Assembly: GCF_046614675.1 (NCBI RefSeq)
Contig: NZ_JBKKJT010000005.1
Span: forward strand, 62,001-126,000
Source of the DNA: Chryseobacterium cupriresistens
GTDB taxonomy: Bacteria > Bacteroidota > Bacteroidia > Flavobacteriales > Weeksellaceae
Length of the DNA stretch: 64,000 bases
Direction of reading: 5' to 3'
Shown here: piece by piece, positions 16,363 to 24,927 of the stretch
How positions within the stretch are numbered: position 1 is the first letter of the stretch
How the letters are laid out: every line of letters starts with the position of its first letter
Made by a program: the position numbers and the translations under genes
The notes under the pieces: model-generated
Database searches by the model: none
The model's input: only the letters and a program-made list of their open reading frames with translations
What the model was told of the DNA's origin: nothing

Positions 16363-17064
16363 TTAATCTAGATTGATATTCCTTTTCAACAAATCTTCCT
16401 GACGCATGCGCCGGAAAATATTTGCCAAAGTTAAGACATCTTTTTCACAATAGTCAACAATTCTCTGCAAGTCTTTTTCTATGTAGTAAATTGATGAAAC
16501 CATTGAGCCGTCAATATCATCTTTCGGAGTAGGAATACCAAAAACATGCGCCAGTAATTCCAGGGAGACAAAACTTTTATAATCCCCGAACTTCCAGAGT
16601 TCCATAGTATCTATATGCGGAATTTCCCAGGGCTTTTTCCCAAACATCTGAAACGGTGCCGGTGGCTGCATCCCATTGATGAGATAGCGTCTGGCAATCC
16701 AGGGAAAATCAAATTCTTTTCCGTTGTGGGCACAGAGAATCACATTATAAAGCCGTGGGCTGTTGAAGATTTCTCCAAATTCCTGAAGCATTTTCTTTTC
16801 ATCATGCCCGGAAAAACTCTTTATTTTTAATGTTTCATTCTTTTCAACCATTCCAATGGTAATACAGATGATTTTTCCAAACTCGGCCATAATACCGGCT
16901 CTGTCATAAAATTGTTCAGCCGTAACATCTTCTTTTCTCTGAAATTTTGTTTTTTTATCCCACAGATATTGCTCTGTTTCTGATAACTCGTTCCAGGAGG
17001 CGGATTGTGGAACCGTTTCAATATCAAGAAATAAAATTCTTTCTAAAGGAATATTTTGGATCAT
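16363..17064 (-). CDS. predicted 3'-5' exonuclease, DnaQ-like (PolB-type)
   Basis: The 233-aa protein has RNase H-like exonuclease motifs: ILFLDIETVPQ (Exo I, D and E), AHNGKEFDFPWIARRYL (Exo II) and YCEKDVLTLANIFRR (Exo III, Asp). This resembles the predicted 3'-5' exonucleases related to the proofreading domain of B-family polymerases. I chose the ATG at 17064 (MIQNIPLERIL); an in-frame ATG 14 codons earlier adds an atypical tail. It forms a two-gene operon with the DUF59 protein. The link with Fe-S assembly is intriguing but unexplained. Confidence 0.82.
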   Translation of the reverse strand: MIQNIPLERILFLDIETVPQSASWNELSETEQYLWDKKTKFQRKEDVTAEQFYDRAGIMAEFGKIICITIGMVEKNETLKIKSFSGHDEKKMLQEFGEIFNSPRLYNVILCAHNGKEFDFPWIARRYLINGMQPPAPFQMFGKKPWEIPHIDTMELWKFGDYKSFVSLELLAHVFGIPTPKDDIDGSMVSSIYYIEKDLQRIVDYCEKDVLTLANIFRRMRQEDLLKRNINLD

Positions 17065-17146
17065 TTTTTGTTTTTTATAACCGAAATATATGACATAATA
17101 AATCAATTATCCAAAACGTTTTTTATTATACATAAATTTTAAGCTT

Positions 17147-17917
17147 ATGAAGAATTTATTCATTATAGGAAGCAGTATCTGCTTATTATACTTGGCATCA
17201 TGTAATGATTCCGATGAAAAAGGTTCTGCTACAGTGAATGTAAGGCTTACAGACGGCCCTGCTGCATATAATGCCGTTAATATTGATATTCAAAAAATTG
17301 AAATTAACAGCAATGGAGAATGGACAGCATTAAACTTTCCAAATCCGGGAGTTTATAATCTTCTTAATTTTAAAAATGGAACTGATTTAGTTTTAGGACA
17401 GGCTACGCTCCCTGAGGGAAATGTTTCGCAGATGAGAATGGTACTGGGTCCTAATAATAGTGTGGTTGTAAACGGAGTAACTTATCCGCTGCAAACCCCA
17501 TCGGCTCAACAGAGCGGACTGAAATTCAACTGGAATCAGACATTATCAGCAAACGGAGCATATACCGTGTGGATTGATTTTGATGCCGGAAGATCTATTG
17601 TAACGACAGGGAATGGAGCATATATTTTAAAACCGGTGATACGGGCGTTCTCTGAACTTACCAACGGGCAGATTAAAGGATATGTGCAGCCTCAGGCGGC
17701 GCAGGCAGTTGTTCACGCCATTATGGCTTCAGATACGATTTCTACGGCAATCCCTAACACTGATGGATTTTTCATGTTTTCAGGACTTCCGCAAGGAAGT
17801 TATACCGTTTCTTACGATGCCGGAAACAGCACTGGATATATGGATGAAAATACACCCAATGTATCAGTAAGCTTTGGACAGGTTACCAATCTTGGGGTAA
17901 AAACCCTCCATCAATAA
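17147..17917 (+). CDS. DUF4382-domain lipoprotein
   Basis: The 256-aa product has a lipoprotein signal (hydrophobic stretch, Cys in YLASCNDSDEKG near residue 19). A DUF4382 domain follows: ATVNVRLTDGPAAYNAVNIDIQKIEIN and VLGPNNSVVVNGVTYPLQTPSAQQSGLKFN are its characteristic blocks. The C-terminal 80 residues look like a carboxypeptidase-regulatory-like beta sandwich (GFFMFSGLPQGSYTVSYDAG). DUF4382 proteins are surface or periplasmic lipoproteins of unknown role. It ends at a terminator shared with the csaA operon. Confidence 0.85.
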   Translation: MKNLFIIGSSICLLYLASCNDSDEKGSATVNVRLTDGPAAYNAVNIDIQKIEINSNGEWTALNFPNPGVYNLLNFKNGTDLVLGQATLPEGNVSQMRMVLGPNNSVVVNGVTYPLQTPSAQQSGLKFNWNQTLSANGAYTVWIDFDAGRSIVTTGNGAYILKPVIRAFSELTNGQIKGYVQPQAAQAVVHAIMASDTISTAIPNTDGFFMFSGLPQGSYTVSYDAGNSTGYMDENTPNVSVSFGQVTNLGVKTLHQ

Positions 17918-17932
17918 ATAATAATATCAAAT

Positions 17933-17969
17933 AAAAAAACCTTAGTGAAAGTCTTCCTAAGGTTTTTTT
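17933..17969. terminator. bidirectional terminator
   Basis: Arms AAAAAACCTTAG / CTAAGGTTTTTT lie between the convergent DUF4382 and csaA genes. Both sides carry long A or T runs. Confidence 0.85.
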
Positions 17970-17985
17970 ATGTTTTATTGGCAGG

Positions 17986-18333
17986 TTATCCTACCTGCAT
18001 TCCGTTTTTTGTGGGTAATGATGGCGTTAAAAGAGTGACATCTTTTTTGTCTTCACCATAAAGCCCTAACACCAGACATTCACTGAAGAAATTAGCAATC
18101 TGCTTTTTAGGAAAATTCACTACGGCTAAAATCTGTTTTCCAATAAGCTCTTCTTTTTCGTAGAGAGAAGTAATTTGTGCAGATGATTTTCTGATTCCTA
18201 GGTCTCCAAAATCTATTTCGAGCTGGTACGATGGATTTCTTGCTTTTTCAAAATCATTTACTGAGATTATAGTTCCGCATCTGATGTCTATTTTTTCAAA
18301 ATCTGCCCAGGTGATGTCTGGTTTTACTGTCAT
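17986..18333 (-). CDS. csaA: tRNA-binding-domain protein CsaA
   Basis: A 115-aa protein comprising a single EMAP/Trbp111-type tRNA-binding OB fold: FEKIDIRCGTIISVNDFEKARNPSYQLEIDFG, IRKSSAQIT, QILAVVNFPKKQIANFFSE and VLGLYGED all match CsaA. CsaA binds the outside corner of tRNA and has been described as a secretion-linked chaperone in Bacillus. Its start overlaps the stop of the HExxH gene by 4 bp, so the two are translationally coupled. Confidence 0.9.
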   Translation of the reverse strand: MTVKPDITWADFEKIDIRCGTIISVNDFEKARNPSYQLEIDFGDLGIRKSSAQITSLYEKEELIGKQILAVVNFPKKQIANFFSECLVLGLYGEDKKDVTLLTPSLPTKNGMQVG

Positions 18334-18839
18334 GGTAATTCGTTAATTAGATGTTCTACTTCTGTTTTCTGTTCTGCATACTTTTGCTGCAATACTGAGC
18401 CTTCACCCATTCTTTTGTAGTATTCCAATGCTTTTCCTCCAAAGAATTTTTTATGAAAATCCGAAACTTCAGGGATCTGTGGAAAGACTTTGTGAAAAAG
18501 CATTTCATAATACGCCTGAAATTCTCTTTCGTTTTTGTCTTCAATCATCTGTCCGGGAGCTTTCTGTCTTACATGAAGCATTTCGTGGGCAACCATATTC
18601 AGGACAAGGTTCAGGTCAAAATCAAATAAATTTCGTGGGATCATTACGGTTTGGGGTCCTCCCAGATCTCCTTCTGCTGTCAGAAGCATCGAGGTGGGAG
18701 AAAGCTCTTCCCTGAACCCGAATCCCGCAAAGTTTTCATGTTCCAGATTAAAAGAATGGATCAGATATTTTGCTGCATCCAGAATCTGGTTGTGTTCTTT
18801 GTAAGCCTCAAGGTGTAAGTTGATCTGCTCGAAATTCAT
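18330..18839 (-). CDS. HExxH metalloprotein, peptidase-like
   Basis: The 169-aa cytoplasmic protein contains NMVAHEMLHVRQKAPGQ near residue 85, an HExxH zinc motif, followed about 20 residues later by EREFQAYYEMLF, whose Glu could be the third ligand as in gluzincins. No signal peptide is present. Proteins of this size with this motif are annotated only as hypothetical or putative peptidases. It is the first gene of a two-gene operon with csaA (4-bp overlap), preceded by a good promoter at 18857-18885. A role in quality control is conjecture. Confidence 0.7.
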   Translation of the reverse strand: MNFEQINLHLEAYKEHNQILDAAKYLIHSFNLEHENFAGFGFREELSPTSMLLTAEGDLGGPQTVMIPRNLFDFDLNLVLNMVAHEMLHVRQKAPGQMIEDKNEREFQAYYEMLFHKVFPQIPEVSDFHKKFFGGKALEYYKRMGEGSVLQQKYAEQKTEVEHLINELP

Positions 18840-18856
18840 CTGAAGTATGTTTTAAA

Positions 18857-18885
18857 CAAATGTATTAAAATATTGAGAATACCAA
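18857..18885 (-). promoter_or_regulatory. promoter of the HExxH-csaA operon
   Basis: On the minus strand: TTG (18885-18883), 18-nt spacer, exact TACATTTG (18864-18857). Transcription would start near 18851, 12 nt before the ATG. Confidence 0.65.
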
Positions 18886-18988
18886 TAGTTTTTGTTCCAA
18901 AGGTTTAGAGTAGAAAAATAAATTTTTTTTTATACGTCAAGTTCTGTCGCTTCTGGGGGTGATCTTTGCTTCAAGAAAAAAACACAAT

Positions 18989-19042
18989 ATGAAACTAGAC
19001 TTAAAAATTCCAGGTGGATATCTTTTGCCGGAAACCACCTAA
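18989..19042 (+). other. 17-codon leader frame with hairpin, upstream of the 1217-aa gene
   Basis: A short frame reads MKLDLKIPGGYLLPETT, then stop. Its 3' part contains AGGTGG (19012-19017) able to pair with CCACCT (19035-19040). It lies 85 bp before the giant gene in an otherwise unassigned 287-bp spacer. It may be a leader peptide, a precursor-like peptide or chance. No ribosome-binding site is recognisable, as is usual in Bacteroidota. Confidence 0.2.
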
Positions 19043-19126
19043 AAAAATAAGGCTAAAACCTGAAGACAATCTACTAAAAAGAGCTTCAGATCTCAACCTA
19101 TTTTAACCTACACAAAATTACACAAA

Positions 19127-22100
19127 ATGAACGATATGGAAAATAATACTACAGGCGCACCTGTAGAAAATACACCATCACAAACACTTTTCAGATTTGT
19201 AAGTCTCAGAAGCCCGGAACTTTCCGATGATACCAAGCAAGATAAGAGATTCATTGTTATTCCTCAGGATCTTAAAAATAATAATGCTTTTTATGTTCCG
19301 GTTGTTAATGGAACCGAAGCTAAGCAAAAGCTGCTGCAGACCTGTGCAGCCAATTATGTAAATAATCCAGAACGTATTTCAATAGAATCAAGCAGCCAGA
19401 ATAGTTTAGAAGGTTTTAAAAGGACTTATAAGGCTTATTATACATTCGGAACCTGGTTGGCTAAAAATAAAAATACATGTACCTATGAGGAGGTTATTGC
19501 TAAAAGAGCAGTATTAACAGATCCACAGGCAGCTTCAATAGCACCGCCATTAATTGGTTTATGGAATAATTTAATTTATCAGGTAGTAACTCAGAAAGAT
19601 TTTTATGTTAAGGAAGTTGTTATGCAGCAGCTATTGGCTCATCATATTCTTTCTGTATCCAATGAAGAAGAAATGAAAACAGCACTTGCTGCAAGAGTTA
19701 TTTTGCCCAAAGAACTGATGATGGAAGACGAGAGTATTTCTACATTACAAACTGTTTCAAGAATGGCTTCTGAAGGACCTAAAGAGACTTCTCCAACAGA
19801 AGAAATGAAAAGTCAGCAACTTATTTCTGCTACAAAGATTAAACTTGAAAGATATGAAGCTTTAAAGAAAAACCTTTCTACGATTGAAAGATTATATAAA
19901 GCAGAGTATCAAAAAGATTATGCAGCAAAAGAAGAAATTCATCAAAGCGAAATTACTTCAATTCTTGAAGGATATAAAAGAGAACTGGCTGCCCATAAAC
20001 AAAACTATTGTCAGGTAAGAAATCCTGAGGTAAAATATGATCCTTTAGATCCCTGCCAACAAATTCCGGGTATTCCTGAACCTGTATTACCAAAGTTCAA
20101 TTTTCAGTTCAGAGCCGAAATAGAACCGGATTCTTTATTAAGAGCATTAAAACCTGAAAACTTAGATGCGTTGCTTGATATCTTAGGACATAATTTTCAG
20201 TCTGAACCAAATCAAGAGAAGTCTGCAGCACTTAGTTCCTCGGATCTTGCAATACTTTTGGAAGGAAGAAGTACTTTTTTGGAGATTGATTCTCTATTAA
20301 AACAAGCCGTTGAAAAAGCCGCCAGTACCATTGTTGAAAATACCAATGTAGATAATGAAGCATATACCAGTATAGGAGGTGTTTTGATTCCAGTTGCAAG
20401 AACCATTGCTGTTCCTTTCAGTTATCAGATCTGTCCGAAGTATGTTTATACAGGATTTACATTTGATGCGGCACTTACAGTTCCGGATTCATCATGGGAC
20501 GTAAATGCACTCTCTTATACTTTAGCCCCTAATAATGGCTCTGCGGCTTTCAACAGTAATTATTTTGTGAAATCAAGATCAGGAAACATCATTTTTCTAA
20601 ATGATCTTTGTATGCCGGGATTAGATTTTAATACCATACAGGATGCCTCTTTAAGTGTAAAAATCATGTTTACTAATGGAAAAACAGCTAATATTTATGT
20701 CAGTAAACTACAGGCAAGAACTTGTTTATCAGATCGTTTTTTACTTGAAGTTGATGAAGAAGAACCTGTAGATACTGAAGATGAAAATAATTTTATTCCA
20801 TCAGGATTCGGATTCAAACAAATCGGTATTGCAGATTATTTGAAAGTGGAGCAGACAACTCATGCCTATGTTGAAGGAGAAGTTGCCCATATTGAGAATA
20901 TTATGGCTAGAGAATATCGTGAGAAATCTACCAGAAGGTTAAGAAGAAGTGAAAATACTACGACAACATCTTCCGATACTGAAAGAGAGCAGCTTACTGA
21001 TACTACTACAGCTACCCGTTTTGAAATGCAGAATGAAATTGCAAAAATGATGCAGGAAGCATCAGACAGCAATACTCAGTTTGGGGTAAATGCGAGCTAC
21101 AAAACAGGAAATGCAAATATCAATACGAGTTTAGGATTGGGAAACGCCAGCCACAGTTCGAGAGATGAAAGTACCAGACAAGCAGTTACCCAGGCTCAGG
21201 ATATTACATCAAGAGCTATGGACAGAATTGTTTCAAAAGTTCACGAAGAAAGAATTGAGAAAATTATTGAAGAGTTTGAAGAAAACAATTCTCATGGCTT
21301 TGATAACAAGAAAGGAGATAAACATGTCGTAGGTGTTTACAGATGGGTGGATAAGCTGATGAAAAACCAGATCTATGATTATGGGAAACGTATGATGTTC
21401 GAATTTATGATACCCGAACCCGCAAAGCTCCATTTGTTAGGAATATCTTCCAATAAAAACACCCAATCATTGGTGAAGCCAGAAGATCCTAGAACGTCAC
21501 AAACTATGACAATGAAAGACCCTGGGGCATTGGATGATGATACCATCTTTAAATATTGGGTAGGAAAATATAATATTACTGCAGATAAAAGATTAGATCC
21601 TGTTATTTATATTTCAAATGCATTTTCTGATAAAAATATTGGAGTTGATAATGAATATGGAGTAGGAAGATGGACCGGTGTGTACCATAATAATGACTTT
21701 AAAATTCCCGAAAATTATGAAGCTATTTATATAAAAGGCTCTTTAAGAGCAGGTGCAGGAGCGATGAATGATGGACAGGGAATGAATCCTAAACATACAG
21801 TATATGTTTGTGGTAAGGAATCCGGAACTGCAGTAGATATGGCTTTAAATTCTATAAAAGATAAAATTACTGTTTCTTTTATTTCTTGGGATATGAAAGG
21901 GATTTCAGGTTCATTGATTGCAACATGTCAGCTAACGCAGGAAGCAAAAAGAGAATGGCAACAGGAAGCTTTTAATGCGATCATCAATGGATATGAAGTG
22001 GCTTTGGCAGAATATAATAATGCTATATCTGAAGAGAATAATAAAGCTTCTGCAATTAAGGATTCAAATCCGAATTTTTACAGACAGATTGAAAATACTG

Positions 22101-22780
22101 TTCTCAGAAAAAACTGTATTTCCTATATGGCAGACAGAGCTTCAAACTCAATTCATGGCTATGGCTTATCAGGTTTAACACAAGGAAGTTCATTTACAGA
22201 TTATGAAACGAAACTTTCTAAGAATCTAGACAAATACTCTGCTTTTGTAAAATTTATGGAACAGGCATTTGAATGGGAAAATTTATCCTACCACTTGTAT
22301 CCTTACTATTGGGGTAATAAAGAGAACTGGGTAGAAATGTATAAAGCAGAGAATACTGATCCTGTTTTCAAAGCATTTTTACAAAGTGGTATGGCCAGAG
22401 TGGTAGTGACGGTGCGTCCGGGCTTTGAAGGTGCTGTACAATTTTATCTGGCAACAGGAAAAATCTGGAATGGAGGTGAAGTTCCTGTCATCGGTGATGA
22501 TCTTTATCTATCAATTGTAGATGAATTGAAGCAGCCAAAAGGCAAAAAACATGGAAAAGCATGGATTACCAGACTTCCTACTACCTTAAATATTCTTCAG
22601 GCAGAAAGTATCGGACTGAAAGTCGCTCATGCATTACCATTTACTACCGAGAATCCAGATGATTTTGAAGTGCCTTCCGAAGTAATTACTGAGGATAGAT
22701 TCAATTTCGCCCCTAACAATAACCTTCTTGGAGTAGAATCGCTGGAAGGACAGAAAGTGATTTTGGGAGACTGGAAATAA
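19127..22780 (+). CDS. 1217-aa uncharacterised protein, first gene of toxin cluster
   Basis: I do not recognise this protein. It has no signal peptide or membrane helix. Residues about 225-290 are strongly helical and charged (coiled-coil-like). Residues 588-597 read HIENIMAREY, followed by a basic stretch (STRRLRR) and a Ser/Thr-rich segment, then a long helical region around 655-745 (RFEMQNEIAKMMQEA ... RIEKIIEEFEENN). The C-terminal third is mixed alpha/beta with a further helical stretch near 945-975. It begins a same-strand cluster whose fourth gene is a polymorphic toxin. Size, helical character and context suggest a structural or scaffold part of a delivery or packaging apparatus, but that is inference only. 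Confidence 0.8.
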   Translation: MNDMENNTTGAPVENTPSQTLFRFVSLRSPELSDDTKQDKRFIVIPQDLKNNNAFYVPVVNGTEAKQKLLQTCAANYVNNPERISIESSSQNSLEGFKRTYKAYYTFGTWLAKNKNTCTYEEVIAKRAVLTDPQAASIAPPLIGLWNNLIYQVVTQKDFYVKEVVMQQLLAHHILSVSNEEEMKTALAARVILPKELMMEDESISTLQTVSRMASEGPKETSPTEEMKSQQLISATKIKLERYEALKKNLSTIERLYKAEYQKDYAAKEEIHQSEITSILEGYKRELAAHKQNYCQVRNPEVKYDPLDPCQQIPGIPEPVLPKFNFQFRAEIEPDSLLRALKPENLDALLDILGHNFQSEPNQEKSAALSSSDLAILLEGRSTFLEIDSLLKQAVEKAASTIVENTNVDNEAYTSIGGVLIPVARTIAVPFSYQICPKYVYTGFTFDAALTVPDSSWDVNALSYTLAPNNGSAAFNSNYFVKSRSGNIIFLNDLCMPGLDFNTIQDASLSVKIMFTNGKTANIYVSKLQARTCLSDRFLLEVDEEEPVDTEDENNFIPSGFGFKQIGIADYLKVEQTTHAYVEGEVAHIENIMAREYREKSTRRLRRSENTTTTSSDTEREQLTDTTTATRFEMQNEIAKMMQEASDSNTQFGVNASYKTGNANINTSLGLGNASHSSRDESTRQAVTQAQDITSRAMDRIVSKVHEERIEKIIEEFEENNSHGFDNKKGDKHVVGVYRWVDKLMKNQIYDYGKRMMFEFMIPEPAKLHLLGISSNKNTQSLVKPEDPRTSQTMTMKDPGALDDDTIFKYWVGKYNITADKRLDPVIYISNAFSDKNIGVDNEYGVGRWTGVYHNNDFKIPENYEAIYIKGSLRAGAGAMNDGQGMNPKHTVYVCGKESGTAVDMALNSIKDKITVSFISWDMKGISGSLIATCQLTQEAKREWQQEAFNAIINGYEVALAEYNNAISEENNKASAIKDSNPNFYRQIENTVLRKNCISYMADRASNSIHGYGLSGLTQGSSFTDYETKLSKNLDKYSAFVKFMEQAFEWENLSYHLYPYYWGNKENWVEMYKAENTDPVFKAFLQSGMARVVVTVRPGFEGAVQFYLATGKIWNGGEVPVIGDDLYLSIVDELKQPKGKKHGKAWITRLPTTLNILQAESIGLKVAHALPFTTENPDDFEVPSEVITEDRFNFAPNNNLLGVESLEGQKVILGDWK

Positions 22781-22811
22781 CATAATTATTAACCTTAAAA
22801 ATTAAAAAAAA

Positions 22812-24374
22812 ATGCCAATTATAGGAAAAATTATACGTGTCAATGAATTGCCTCCCATTGGAGAAAGAGAAGCGAATGCGATCTATCAGGTAGCTGCATT
22901 AGGTTCTCCCACTTACACAGATTATGCTGTTGATGAAAACGGAGATTTAAAAACGCATGCCGTTGTTGATGGAACCATTCCCCTGGAATTAGCTGATAGT
23001 CATGTCAGTATTTCAAATGCGGATCTTTTAGCAGAAGGGATGGCAAGTCAGGCTCAATATAATATCAAGACACAAGAGAAATTAGCTAAAAAATTAGAAA
23101 TTCCTCTAACAGATGGAAATGCGCAGGATTATCCTAAAATCATAGGAATGAATGATAACGGAAGTGTTGCCAAACTTCCGGCAGGTGATCTGGGAAAAAA
23201 TATAGCCAATTCATCACTTACATCTGTTGTGGGAGCAGGACTGAAATTAGGAGCCAACTGGACGTTAGATACTTCAGGACTTTATTATTCGATCACAGGC
23301 TTGAATGATGTTTCCAATGATGCTACCTTTAGTACTTTCTTATCTCAGAACTCTTCAGGACGTGTAGGTAAAACAAATGGAAAGCAGCCGTTCTTAAGCT
23401 TGCCTGCTACTCTTTCCGAAGCAGAGAAATCAGCATGGAAAACAGCAATGAACGGAGGCTGGACGACTAATACTATGAGTGTTGCTGTTATCACTCCTCC
23501 GGTTGTGGATAGGCAGAATAAAAACTACTGGATCAGCTTAAGAGGAGCCAACCTTAACCTCCCTCCCACATCTTTCTCCATAGATATCATGGATGAAGGC
23601 GGCTCTACGAAATTAGCGACTGTTCCTAATTCACAGGTACAATTATATACCAATGGATTAGACCTGACATTCTATTACAACTTTAAGGATTTACCCATAG
23701 GACAGTATAAGATAAGACTATGGAATGGAGTCGCTTATTATGTGACACCCCTTGCAGTTTCAGTAGTGCAGAATCTACAGATTGCAGATGTATCAGCATT
23801 GACATGGACCAAAAAAATTTATAATGATGCATCCAATCCCGACACATTTGGTAGCGGAGGATCAGCTATTTATCAAAGCAACTCTGCTGTAAAAGCTTAC
23901 AGTACGGATGATCCTACTATCGTAGCAGCACTTAAATCCTCAAAGCTTAATAGTGCCGGAGAAAACTTTTATCTGGAATTTTCTGTCAATTATCAGCATG
24001 CTGCTAATATGACCTCAAAAACACAATATGTGGGACTAATGAATAATGCATCGAATGTAGAATTATTGGATCAGACAATTACCCGTTTGAAAACAGTAGG
24101 AACACTGGGAAACAGTATAGGATACAGAGTTCATTATCTTAATAATACAGTAGTGGGAGCCGTTAGTGCAGGGACTACCGGAACCAACGAGACCATCAAT
24201 GTTATTATTGTTAAAAACGGAACCTCAATGACTGTTTCTATGACAGCAAGGGGAGTTACATCACTGGCCATTATTTCTGTTCCTGACGTTGAATACAGCC
24301 TGAATATGGCCGTCAACAATATGGGAGGAAATGCAACAACATCGTTAAATATTATCAATTTATACAAATTTTAA
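22812..24374 (+). CDS. tail-fibre-like protein of toxin cluster
   Basis: A 520-aa protein, 31 bp after the giant gene. The N-terminus (IIRVNELPPIGEREANAIYQV and TDYAVDENGDLKTHAVVD) resembles the start of phage tail-fibre or appendage proteins that carry a question-answer beta repeat. The middle includes an Ig-like strand series (IDIMDEGGSTKLATVPNSQV). The C-terminal 200 residues are beta-rich and Asn/Thr/Ser-rich, ending NIINLYKF, like a receptor-binding or lectin-like tip. No signal peptide. I infer a fibre or adhesin role in whatever structure the cluster forms; no sheath, tube or baseplate gene is nearby. Confidence 0.7.
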   Translation: MPIIGKIIRVNELPPIGEREANAIYQVAALGSPTYTDYAVDENGDLKTHAVVDGTIPLELADSHVSISNADLLAEGMASQAQYNIKTQEKLAKKLEIPLTDGNAQDYPKIIGMNDNGSVAKLPAGDLGKNIANSSLTSVVGAGLKLGANWTLDTSGLYYSITGLNDVSNDATFSTFLSQNSSGRVGKTNGKQPFLSLPATLSEAEKSAWKTAMNGGWTTNTMSVAVITPPVVDRQNKNYWISLRGANLNLPPTSFSIDIMDEGGSTKLATVPNSQVQLYTNGLDLTFYYNFKDLPIGQYKIRLWNGVAYYVTPLAVSVVQNLQIADVSALTWTKKIYNDASNPDTFGSGGSAIYQSNSAVKAYSTDDPTIVAALKSSKLNSAGENFYLEFSVNYQHAANMTSKTQYVGLMNNASNVELLDQTITRLKTVGTLGNSIGYRVHYLNNTVVGAVSAGTTGTNETINVIIVKNGTSMTVSMTARGVTSLAIISVPDVEYSLNMAVNNMGGNATTSLNIINLYKF

Positions 24375-24385
24375 AAACAAAAATT

Positions 24386-24865
24386 ATGAACGAACATTTA
24401 ATTATACCGGAAAACATTAAAGAAATCCTTAATAATGTAGAGAGTATTTCATTAAGCCTGGCGGAACTCCCGCTTCAGGAACATCCGAAGCTTACACAAT
24501 TTCAAAGAAGTATTCGTGTATTGGATATTGATGCTAAATCTGAACAACAGTTCATCAGTTTCAGATATAAGCAGATACTGAAAGACAAGGAAACAGGAGC
24601 AGATATTAATATTTCACTTCCTTCTCCGGAATGGGTAATCTATAAAGATACGTGGAGCTACCTTCGTGATAGTAGTAATAATCCTGTAGAGCTTCCTCTG
24701 GCTGAGCCTACGGAGGAGGTGCGTACGGATAAGGTAAAAATTCAGAGCTATAAGTATATGCTTTGGTTGTTGAAAAATAATAAGACTGGCTTTACTGAAC
24801 TTTTAGCCTCTTATCTTGATGAATTTGTGAAAGACCACAAGGATCAGCTGGACAAGCTTTCTTAA
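24386..24865 (+). CDS. 159-aa hypothetical protein of toxin cluster
   Basis: No family recognised. The protein is soluble, without signal peptide, rich in Leu, Glu and Lys, and ends in helices (LLASYLDEFVKDHKDQLDKLS). It contains FRYKQILKDKETGADI near residue 60, suggesting a beta hairpin with a turn. It starts 11 bp after the fibre-like gene, so the two are co-translated. A hairpin follows before the toxin gene. A small chaperone or adaptor for the toxin or the fibre is possible. Confidence 0.7.
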   Translation: MNEHLIIPENIKEILNNVESISLSLAELPLQEHPKLTQFQRSIRVLDIDAKSEQQFISFRYKQILKDKETGADINISLPSPEWVIYKDTWSYLRDSSNNPVELPLAEPTEEVRTDKVKIQSYKYMLWLLKNNKTGFTELLASYLDEFVKDHKDQLDKLS

Positions 24866-24880
24866 ACTTTTTTAATTACT

Positions 24881-24902
24881 GGCAGGGTCTTAAAACCCTG
24901 CC
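24881..24902 (+). terminator. intra-cluster hairpin before the toxin gene
   Basis: Perfect 8-bp arms GGCAGGGT / ACCCTGCC with a 6-nt loop, followed by TTTATTC. Its place inside a same-strand cluster, 26 bp before the toxin start, suggests partial termination or transcript processing that lowers toxin expression. Confidence 0.55.
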
Positions 24903-24927
24903 TTTATTCACCTTAAAAAATCACAAA

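Noticed and set aside
24881..24902. True end of the operon before the toxin gene
   Set aside because: The hairpin has only a short, interrupted T-tract and the toxin gene has no recognisable promoter after it, so partial read-through is more likely.
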